Below are positions 1 to 5,402 of a stretch of DNA of 9,074 nucleotides, in pieces. The notes below the pieces were generated by a model. It had not been told where the DNA came from, did not search any database, and was given only the letters and a program-made list of their open reading frames with translations. Within the stretch, counting starts at the first letter, position 1, and each line of letters opens with the position of its first letter. Position numbers and translations under genes: made by a program. The stretch is from Fidelibacterota bacterium. GTDB lineage: Bacteria > Fidelibacterota > Fidelibacteria > Fidelibacterales > Fidelibacteraceae. Where the stretch lies: the NCBI GenBank assembly GCA_016937825.1, contig JAFGVT010000083.1, positions 1 through 9,074 of the forward strand, written 5' to 3'.

Positions 1-4
1 AGAA

Positions 5-48
5 TTTATAATTTCATTGAATTGTTTTTGAGTGTGATATGGATCACA
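5..48 (-). promoter_or_regulatory. Candidate CRP-dependent promoter reading leftward
   Basis: Read on the minus strand, TATAAA (bases 10 to 5) is a fair -10 box, and no good -35 hexamer stands 16 to 18 nt upstream of it. If transcription starts at the usual distance, two to three bases beyond the left edge, the centre of the CRP-type palindrome (40.5) falls near -42. That is the class II position, at which CRP replaces a -35 element. The start site and the gene are outside the window, so this is an inference from spacing. Confidence 0.35.
33..48. promoter_or_regulatory. CRP-type operator palindrome
   Basis: The sequence TGTGATATGGATCACA matches the Escherichia coli CRP half-sites exactly: TGTGA, six bases, TCACA. 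It lies in the AT-rich stretch beyond the 3' end of the tmRNA gene. This is a known recognition motif of the CRP branch of the CRP/FNR family. That this organism has such a regulator is inference, because no regulator gene is in the window. The likely target is a gene running left out of the window. Confidence 0.55.
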
Positions 49-103
49 AATTGTGGCTTGCCACGCGAAGCTCGAAGATTTCTGAGGGTGGAATTATTTA
101 TAT

Positions 104-142
104 GCCCGTTCTTCGTTCATCTGGCGATGAACTTCGAAGGGC
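104..142. repeat. Imperfect hairpin downstream of ssrA
   Basis: A 7-bp perfect inverted repeat (GTTCATC, 115-121; GATGAAC, 126-132) encloses a 4-nt loop. It can be extended by CTTC/GAAG and GCC/GGC arms across small bulges. It follows the longer hairpin at 142-168 on the ssrA transcript. There is no T-run after it, so a terminator role is doubtful. Confidence 0.4.
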
Positions 143-168
143 ACACTTCGCTCTTCGAGCGAAGTGTG
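142..168. repeat. Perfect 12-bp inverted repeat abutting the tmRNA 3' end
   Basis: Bases 142-153 pair perfectly with 157-168 around a 3-nt loop. In the ssrA transcript the 5' arm begins with the last base of the acceptor stem (168) and the discriminator A (167), so the hairpin overlaps the mature 3' end by two bases. No U-tract follows. It may block or guide 3' processing, act as a weak terminator, or be a REP-like palindrome. The surrounding 60-170 stretch is unusually rich in CGAAG/CTTCG words. Confidence 0.6.
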
Positions 169-517
169 GAGGTGCCGGGAATCGAACCCGGGTCCAAAGC
201 GGAGACCAACATGCTTTCTACGTGTGTAGATCCTTGACTGGTCTTGGTCGTTCCGGCTCAATGATCAAAACAAGGAACAACGCAGATCACTGTTTTTAAC
301 GCGGTTCACGTGATCACTGAACCGTGCGAGTCCGTAAATTGGCGCCCGCTCCGGGCCTACGAACAAAGCCCGGGCAGACGGCTGTCTAACTAATTAGGCA
401 GCGTATGCAAAATTATCTGCATTTAAATTGAATCTCAGATTGATTAACGTGGGTTCCTGAATACCACGACACGCTTACATCCCGACCTGTCCGCCCTGTC
501 GAAACCTTTACACCCCC
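167..517 (-). ncRNA. ssrA: Transfer-messenger RNA (tmRNA)
   Basis: This RNA rescues stalled ribosomes: with SmpB it enters the empty A site like alanyl-tRNA, then serves as template for a degradation tag. The tRNA-like ends are clear. The 5' strand GGGGGTG (517-511) pairs over 7 bp, with one G-U, to CACCTCC (174-168). A T-arm with 5-bp stem (187-191 with 175-179) encloses TTCGATT, and the discriminator is A167. The 5' part contains the conserved GGTTTCGACAGG-like stretch (near 496-507), and a CGTGG/CCACG pair (464-468 with 448-452) fits pseudoknot 1. The tag frame lies near the centre. CCA is not encoded (the bases after 167 read CAC), so it must be added. Length is about 351 nt, normal for one-piece tmRNA. 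The gene has its own promoter and lies downstream of the flavoprotein gene. Confidence 0.95.
394..420 (-). other. tmRNA proteolysis-tag reading frame (ADNFAYAA)
   Basis: Read on the minus strand from base 420, GCA GAT AAT TTT GCA TAC GCT GCC TAA encodes ADNFAYAA. The resume codon is taken as GCA because alanine GCA is the usual resume codon and A-rich/U-rich bases precede it. The tag ends in Ala-Ala, the signal read by ClpXP and related proteases. Eight residues is on the short side; E. coli has ten. If the preceding AAT were the resume codon, the tag would gain an Asn. Confidence 0.85.
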
Positions 518-535
518 ATTTTCAATGAGCTGACG

Positions 536-564
536 AATATAAGCTTTAACTTGGCCGAAGTCAA
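536..564 (-). promoter_or_regulatory. Sigma70-type promoter of ssrA
   Basis: On the minus strand a TTGACT -35 box (564-559) is followed after exactly 17 nt by a TATATT -10 box (541-536). Each box differs from the bacterial consensus at one base. Transcription should start near 529, about 12 nt before the mature tmRNA 5' end, leaving a short leader for RNase P to remove. It lies downstream of the terminator of the preceding gene, so ssrA appears to be transcribed independently. Confidence 0.75.
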
Positions 565-637
565 TATGTTGCAAAAAGAATCGGTTAACATTGAATTTGT
601 CGCGGGCACGGGCGCCGGAAAATCACCCCCTGAAGCA

Positions 638-665
638 AAAGCGACAGCATGTCTGCCGTCGCTTT
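638..665 (-). terminator. Hairpin terminator of the flavoprotein gene
   Basis: Arms 638-649 and 654-665 form a 12-bp stem with a 4-nt loop. The one non-Watson-Crick position (646/657) is a G-U pair only in minus-strand RNA, which fits transcription from the flavoprotein gene ending 24 nt upstream. The stem ends in UUUU and then the U-run stops, so it is a moderate intrinsic terminator. Confidence 0.6.
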
Positions 666-688
666 CGTATTTGAAATGGGAAATGTGC

Positions 689-2035
689 TTAAGAACGCAT
701 CTGTTTTGCGCAGATCTCCGCAGCTTTGATCAGAGGATAGGCAGCGGGTGATGCGGTCAGCATGGGCTGCGTGCCGATCTGAGCGACCAGCAGATCGTTC
801 AGGGTCATGCCGCCCTGAATGGCGATGCCGATCACATTGATCAGCTCTCCGCCGCTTTTTCCGGCAAAGATCTCCCCGCCAAGGATCGCACCGCTGCATT
901 TCTGAACGATGAGTTTAACGGTCTGTTTGGATGTGTCGTTGATGGAGCCGGGATGACGGTCGATACCGCTGAACGTCCCGGTTACAATGTCAAAATTCTC
1001 TTTTCTTGCCATGGCTTCCGTTAAGCCGGCAACGGCATAGGACATGGAGCCGATGCTGGTGGAATAAATGCCGATGGTCCCGCGGAAAGTATTTGACGTT
1101 GAGAGGGAATACAGATTCAAGGCGGCAACACGGGCTTCGGCGCAGGCGGTGGAGGCCAGCATGATCGTACTGGTCTTTCCGGTCGCGAAGTCATGTTTTT
1201 CGGCACAATCCCCTGCAGCATAGACATCTGCAACCCGGGTACGCATATAACGGTCAACTTTGATAAATCCGCACTCATTCAGTTCAAGACCGGCCGCCGC
1301 CGCCAGGGCGGTATTGGGTTTATAACCGATGGAAAGGATCACGGCATCCGCTTCCAGCTCGCTGCCGTTGTCCAGAAGAACCCCGGATACGGTGTCATCC
1401 CCGGTGATCGATTGTACCCGGGTATTGGTTAATACCCTTACCCCGCGTTCTTTCAGCTGTTCCTCTGCCAGTTGGGAGAATTCGGGATCAAAGGCCGTAC
1501 CCATGACGTGAGGCAGTACCTCGATCAGTGTAACATCCTTTCCTTTTTTTCTGAATTCATCCGAGAATTCAACTCCGATGAAACCCGCACCCACAATGAC
1601 GATCTTTTGAAACCCGTCCATGAGGCTTACCATTTCATCGAGATAGACTTTGTTCTTGGGAACAGTAAAAACGTTTTTCTTGTCTTTTCCCGGAAGGGAT
1701 GACGGTACGAAAGGAAGGGAGCCGGTAGCAAAGATCAGCTTTTCATAGGAGATCGTTCCGCCTTTTTCCGTTGAGCAGCTCTTTGACTTGGTGTCGATGG
1801 AAACAACGTCGTCCACCCTGATATTGACCCCCAGTTTTTCAAGTCCGGCATCGGGTAAAATATTTTTATCGGTGCTGCCGACCGTCCCGAAAATGTAAGG
1901 GATCCCACAAGGGATCATGACTTTTTCTTCCCGGCGGATGATCGTGACATCCTTTCCCGGATTGTTGGACTTCGCCGTTAAGGCGCTGACAAGCCCGGCA
2001 GCACTGCCACCGATGATCAACACGTCTGTCTTCAT
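689..2035 (-). CDS. CoA-disulfide reductase / NADH oxidase-family flavoprotein
   Basis: This 448-residue FAD-dependent pyridine-nucleotide disulfide oxidoreductase belongs to the single-cysteine branch: CoA-disulfide reductase, NADH oxidase/peroxidase, or NAD(P)H-dependent persulfide/sulfur reductase. The N-terminal FAD Rossmann motif GGSAAG is at 9-14. The single redox cysteine C43 is in a PCGIPY context, as in CoA-disulfide reductases. An ATG motif is at 104-106, a second NAD(P)H-binding GAGFIG at 149-154, and the second FAD motif YAAGDC at 272-277. The C-terminal dimerisation domain runs from about 320 to the end. There is no CXXC pair, so it is not a thioredoxin- or lipoamide-type enzyme. 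It probably acts in the cytosol in thiol or oxidative-stress redox, but the substrate cannot be told from sequence. GGAAGG lies 8 nt before ATG 2035. It is monocistronic, divergent from the M3 peptidase gene. Confidence 0.9.
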   Translation of the reverse strand: MKTDVLIIGGSAAGLVSALTAKSNNPGKDVTIIRREEKVMIPCGIPYIFGTVGSTDKNILPDAGLEKLGVNIRVDDVVSIDTKSKSCSTEKGGTISYEKLIFATGSLPFVPSSLPGKDKKNVFTVPKNKVYLDEMVSLMDGFQKIVIVGAGFIGVEFSDEFRKKGKDVTLIEVLPHVMGTAFDPEFSQLAEEQLKERGVRVLTNTRVQSITGDDTVSGVLLDNGSELEADAVILSIGYKPNTALAAAAGLELNECGFIKVDRYMRTRVADVYAAGDCAEKHDFATGKTSTIMLASTACAEARVAALNLYSLSTSNTFRGTIGIYSTSIGSMSYAVAGLTEAMARKENFDIVTGTFSGIDRHPGSINDTSKQTVKLIVQKCSGAILGGEIFAGKSGGELINVIGIAIQGGMTLNDLLVAQIGTQPMLTASPAAYPLIKAAEICAKQMRS

Positions 2036-2070
2036 TTTCTTTTCCTTCCGAAATAAATTTTTGAAAAAAT

Positions 2071-2082
2071 AACATGGATGTT
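2071..2082. promoter_or_regulatory. Short palindrome AACATGGATGTT, possible operator
   Basis: AACAT and ATGTT form a perfect 5-bp inverted repeat separated by GG. It overlaps the putative -10 box of the flavoprotein gene, where a repressor could act. It matches no operator I can name, and short palindromes are common in AT-rich DNA. Confidence 0.25.
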
Positions 2083-2105
2083 AAAAAAACAATTTACATA
2101 AACAA
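2078..2105 (-). promoter_or_regulatory. Candidate promoter of the flavoprotein gene
   Basis: On the minus strand TTGTTT (2105-2100), a 16-nt spacer and TAACAT (2083-2078) resemble -35 and -10 boxes. This would start transcription near 2071 with a leader of about 36 nt. Both boxes are imperfect. The surroundings are very AT-rich, so chance matches are likely. Confidence 0.3.
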
Positions 2106-2123
2106 AATGTTTTAAAATATATT
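2093..2123 (+). promoter_or_regulatory. Candidate promoter of the M3 peptidase gene
   Basis: TTTACA (2093-2098) and TATATT (2118-2123) each match consensus at five of six positions. However, the 19-nt spacer is long, and the AT-rich context makes chance matches likely. A start near 2130 would give a leader of about 80 nt. Confidence 0.25.
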
Positions 2124-2212
2124 TTTCATGTCCTATCACGTCGCAAAATGATTATATTTAATCTTAAATTTTGCTGAAAGGTGCGAATTTTTAAAAGAAA
2201 AGAGGAAAAAGC

Positions 2213-4087
2213 ATGAAACGACCGATTGTTCTGATCATCATGGTCAGTATGATCCTTCCCTTTGCATTTGCCGGAGAGATGGATCAAAGCAAACAGATCC
2301 CGACCCGTGATGAGATCCAGGAGCAGTACCGCTGGAACCTGGCGGATATTTATCCGACGCCCGAGGACTGGGAAAAAGATTTCGCACATGTTGAAAAAAA
2401 CATCGACGTGCTGAAAAGATACAAGGGAAAATTGGGCAAATCCGCCTCGAATCTTGAGAAATGCCTGAGAGAATCCGAAGAGCTGGAGCGGATGCTGGAT
2501 AAAATGTACGTGGCGGCGCATTTGCTGAAGGACCAGGATACAAAGAATTCGGCAAGCCAGGCCATGGCGAGCCGGATCGCCAGCCTGAACCAGCGCTTCT
2601 ATCAGGAACGTGCCTTTCTCTGGCCCGAACTCCAGACGATCCCCGAAAAGAAGCTGAATCAATTTGTTCAGTCTTCAGACTATCTGCAGCAATATCGTCA
2701 TGCCTTCGACGACATGGTCCGCCAGAAGGAACATATCCTGTCGGAGCGCGAAGAAGAATTACTGGCTATGGCGGGGGACATGGCCGCTGAATTCAGCGGC
2801 GTTCGGGAAGCCCTGACCCAGGCGGACATCGTTTTCCCCCAGGTAAAGGACGATGAGGGAGACCTGATTGAACTCTCCTACGGACGGTATGCCGCGCTAC
2901 TCGAATCCAAGGACCCGGAAGTCCGCCGCAACGCCTTTAAGGGAATGTACGGCACCTTTGACAAGTTCAAGAATACCAGTGCGGCCGCTTACCGGGGTTC
3001 CGTAAAGAAGGATATATTTTACGCACAGGCCCGCGGCTACGACAGCTGTATCGAAATGGCCCTCGACGGGGACAATGTTCCGGTGGAAGTCTATGACAAC
3101 CTGATCGCAACCGTACACGAATACATGGAGCCCCTGCATCGTTACATGAATCTCCGGAAAAAGATCATGGGCGTGGACGAACTGCATTTGTATGATACGT
3201 CCGTTCCGATCGTTGCGGAATCGGAAGTGAAGTACAGTTACGAAGAAGCCAAGAACATGATCATCGATGCCCTTGCGGTCATGGGCCCGCAGTTTCAGGA
3301 AGATGCAAAAAATGCCCTGAATTCCCGCTGGGTTGATGTATTTGAGACCCGGAACAAACGGTCGGGCGCCTATTCCTGGGGAACTTACGACACGCATCCC
3401 TATATGCTGATGAACTACAACGGGACCCGGAACGACATGTTCACCCTGATCCATGAGCTCGGGCATTCCCTCCATTCCTACTACACCAACCAGCGGCAGC
3501 CCTATGCGACGGCCAACTATTCATTGTTCGTTGCCGAAGTCGCTTCCACCTTCCTTGAAAACATCCTGATGAACTATATGCTGCAAACGATCGAAGACAA
3601 GAATGAAAAGCTGTCCCTGCTCGACCAGTGGGCGGATAATATTCAGGGAACGCTCTATACTCAGGTACTGTTCGCGGAGTTTGAACGCGAAGCCCACAGC
3701 CTGGCCGAACAGGGCATCCCGCTGACGGTTGAATCGCTGAGCAAGACATACTTTGATATTCTGAGTTCCTACTACGAAGGTGTCCTGGTTCTGGATGAAG
3801 AATATGCCCTGACATGGAGCCGTATCCCGCACTTCTTCCGCCAGTTCTATGTGTACAAATACGCCACCAGTATCTGTGCTTCAACGGCGCTCAGTAAAAA
3901 AGTGCTGGACAAGGAACCGGGAGCCATGGAAAATTACATGGATTTCCTGCACAGCGGATCCAGCGACTACCCGATCGAACTGCTGAAAAAAGCCGGTGTG
4001 GATATGTCGACACCCGAACCCATCGCCAACACCCTGGAACTTTACAACGATATCGTTACTCAGATGGAAGCGCTGCTGGCTAAATAA
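2213..4087 (+). CDS. pepF: Exported M3-family oligoendopeptidase (PepF type)
   Basis: This 624-residue zinc metallopeptidase belongs to the M3B/oligoendopeptidase F family, which cleaves short peptides inside a closed helical channel. The zinc site is intact: HELGH at 414-418 gives two His ligands and the catalytic Glu415, and Glu442 in AEVAS, 24 residues after the second His, is the expected third ligand. The N-terminal helical domain starts with YRWNLADIYP (39-48), typical of PepF, and length fits once the leader is removed. Unlike classic cytosolic PepF, it begins with a signal peptide: Lys2-Arg3, a hydrophobic stretch at about 4-18, and likely cleavage after AFA (18-20). It is therefore probably periplasmic or secreted. 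AGAGGA lies 6 nt before the ATG. It is monocistronic between a divergent flavoprotein gene and a strong terminator. The role in peptide turnover is inferred from the family. Confidence 0.92.
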   Translation: MKRPIVLIIMVSMILPFAFAGEMDQSKQIPTRDEIQEQYRWNLADIYPTPEDWEKDFAHVEKNIDVLKRYKGKLGKSASNLEKCLRESEELERMLDKMYVAAHLLKDQDTKNSASQAMASRIASLNQRFYQERAFLWPELQTIPEKKLNQFVQSSDYLQQYRHAFDDMVRQKEHILSEREEELLAMAGDMAAEFSGVREALTQADIVFPQVKDDEGDLIELSYGRYAALLESKDPEVRRNAFKGMYGTFDKFKNTSAAAYRGSVKKDIFYAQARGYDSCIEMALDGDNVPVEVYDNLIATVHEYMEPLHRYMNLRKKIMGVDELHLYDTSVPIVAESEVKYSYEEAKNMIIDALAVMGPQFQEDAKNALNSRWVDVFETRNKRSGAYSWGTYDTHPYMLMNYNGTRNDMFTLIHELGHSLHSYYTNQRQPYATANYSLFVAEVASTFLENILMNYMLQTIEDKNEKLSLLDQWADNIQGTLYTQVLFAEFEREAHSLAEQGIPLTVESLSKTYFDILSSYYEGVLVLDEEYALTWSRIPHFFRQFYVYKYATSICASTALSKKVLDKEPGAMENYMDFLHSGSSDYPIELLKKAGVDMSTPEPIANTLELYNDIVTQMEALLAK

Positions 4088-4122
4088 AACTGCTTCCCAA
4101 ACAAATATAAATGACGTATCTT

Positions 4123-4154
4123 AAAAATCCCGCGAGGAACACCGCGGGATTTTT
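4123..4154 (+). terminator. Strong intrinsic terminator after the M3 peptidase gene
   Basis: A perfect 12-bp stem (4123-4134 with 4143-4154) encloses an 8-nt loop. It has a GC-rich core, an A-run on the left and a T-run on the right. It begins 35 nt after the peptidase stop. It could also work on the other strand. The Shine-Dalgarno of the next gene starts only 12 nt later, so it also lies in the putative leader of the downstream genes. Confidence 0.85.
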
Positions 4155-4180
4155 AACTTGACTTCAAAGGAGGAGTTTTT

Positions 4181-5008
4181 ATGAAAAAGCAACTGGTTTG
4201 TTTGTGCGTCCTTCTTGCCACAGTTCCCCTTCTGTCTCAGGAAGACCCGGTAAATCCGTGGAAACAGGGCGGTCAGGGAGCTCTGAATTTCTCACAAACC
4301 GCCCTAAGCAACTGGTCGGGCGGCGGGATGAACGCCCTTTCACTGAACAGCTATGTGAACCTCCATTCAAATTATGCCAGGGACGCCATAACCTGGACCA
4401 ATACGCTCGAACTGGCATACGGGATCGTGAACCAGGGCGGTGTGCTGCAAAAGACGGACGATAAGATCGACCTCGCCTCTCAACTAGGCTTTCAGGCGAT
4501 GAACCAATGGAATGTTTCCGGACTTCTGGGCTTTAAAACCCAGATGACGCCCGGCTACAGCGATACGCTGCGTATTTCCGCATTTGCTTCTCCCGCCTAT
4601 CTGCAGGTGGCAAGCGGACTGGAATACAAGCCCAATGACGACATCAGTCTTCTTATTGCTCCACTCAGCGGCAAAATGACCTTCGTGCTGGATCAGCAGC
4701 TGTCGGATGCCGGCGCATACGGCGTAACGGCAGGGAAAAAAGTACGCGCGGAATTCGGCGGCCTTATCCGGTTCGCCTTCCGTAAGACATTGTTCGAAAA
4801 TGTGGTGTTCCAAACCAAATGCGAGATCTTTTCAAATTACCTCAACAATCCTCAGTTCATGGATGTCAACTGGGATCTGATGCTGTTGATGAAGATCAAT
4901 AAATTCATGTCGGCGAACCTTTCGACTCAACTGGTTTATGATCATGACTACAGCATCAATGTCCAGCTAAAGGAAACGATAGGAATAGGTCTTTCCTTCT
5001 CCTTCTAG
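4181..5008 (+). CDS. DUF3078 protein, probable outer-membrane beta-barrel
   Basis: The 275-residue product resembles the DUF3078 family, common in Bacteroidota and related phyla; its function is unknown. A signal peptide covers about residues 1-19 (Lys2-Lys3, a hydrophobic run, then LLSQ). The mature start NPWKQGGQGALNFSQTALSN (25-44) followed by WSGGG is typical of the family. The remainder alternates polar and hydrophobic residues in short strands rich in aromatic girdle residues. It ends in phenylalanine (LSFSF), the usual terminal signature for BAM-assembled barrels. An outer-membrane location is therefore inferred. The Shine-Dalgarno AAGGAGGAG (4167-4175) is strong, 5 nt before the ATG. 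It is first in a run with the cupin (35-nt gap) and the PBP4 gene. No promoter fits between the preceding terminator and this gene. Confidence 0.8.
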   Translation: MKKQLVCLCVLLATVPLLSQEDPVNPWKQGGQGALNFSQTALSNWSGGGMNALSLNSYVNLHSNYARDAITWTNTLELAYGIVNQGGVLQKTDDKIDLASQLGFQAMNQWNVSGLLGFKTQMTPGYSDTLRISAFASPAYLQVASGLEYKPNDDISLLIAPLSGKMTFVLDQQLSDAGAYGVTAGKKVRAEFGGLIRFAFRKTLFENVVFQTKCEIFSNYLNNPQFMDVNWDLMLLMKINKFMSANLSTQLVYDHDYSINVQLKETIGIGLSFSF

Positions 5009-5043
5009 GAGAGGGATCCGCAACGAAACAGCAGGAGTTTAAC

Positions 5044-5394
5044 ATGATAATCCGGCCTTTATCGAAAGTACCTTCAGCACGGGTGGAAATGGAGGGCGTC
5101 AAGGGCGCCTTTCGCCAGGTTCCCATCGGGAGGGCGGAGGGAACGCCGCATTTTTCCGTCCGGGTTTTCACGCTGGAACCCGCGGGTCACACACCCTACC
5201 ACGCGCATGAATCAGAACATGTCAATTACATCATATCCGGATCCGGCTTTCTTGTAGACGAGAAGGGGAATGAACATCCCATAACGCGCGGAGATTTCTG
5301 TCTCGTATCGCCGTGGGAGAAACACCAGTTCAAAAACGATTCCCCGGAACACGATCTCGTCTTCATTTGCGCCGTCATGAAAGAATTCGAATAG
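5044..5394 (+). CDS. Small single-domain cupin protein
   Basis: This 116-residue protein is almost entirely one cupin barrel. Motif 1 (GHTPYHAHESEHVNYIISGSG, read here as G48, H53, H55, E58 or H59, G66) and motif 2 (G83, P90, H94, N98) are both present. The ligands H53, H55, an acidic or His residue at 58-59, and H94 could bind a divalent metal. Such stand-alone cupins include sugar or metabolite binders, dioxygenases and isomerase-like proteins, so the substrate cannot be named. There is no signal peptide, so it is cytosolic. AGGAG (5033-5037) lies 6 nt before the ATG. It is sandwiched between two envelope genes and ends only 8 nt before the PBP4 start, so co-translation is likely. A functional link to the cell wall is suggested only by position. 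Confidence 0.88.
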   Translation: MIIRPLSKVPSARVEMEGVKGAFRQVPIGRAEGTPHFSVRVFTLEPAGHTPYHAHESEHVNYIISGSGFLVDEKGNEHPITRGDFCLVSPWEKHQFKNDSPEHDLVFICAVMKEFE

Positions 5395-5402
5395 GAGAAA
5401 AG

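Noticed and set aside
22..299. Two small plus-strand open frames at the left edge
   Set aside because: They run antisense through the tmRNA gene and the hairpins, and have no ribosome site or protein-like composition.
167..517. tmRNA 3' end as a phage or island integration site
   Set aside because: ssrA is a common attachment site, but no integrase and no second copy of the 3' end is seen in the window, so there is no support beyond precedent.
551..751. 66-codon plus-strand frame between ssrA and the flavoprotein gene
   Set aside because: It overlaps the ssrA promoter, the terminator and the flavoprotein 3' end on the opposite strand, with no ribosome site.
2126..3475. Long minus-strand frames (2126-2662 and 2897-3475) inside the M3 peptidase gene
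   Set aside because: They are antisense to a gene with intact zinc-site motifs. Their translations are rich in His, Arg, Pro and Phe without recognisable domains, as usual for shadow frames.
4158..4163. TTGACT before the DUF3078 gene considered as a -35 box
   Set aside because: A -10 box at the normal spacing would fall at or inside the start codon, so it cannot drive this gene.
5313..5402. Upstream ATG extension of dacB
   Set aside because: The extra 30 residues are highly basic, overlap the cupin gene and would destroy the lipoprotein signal. The start at 5403 has its own ribosome site.
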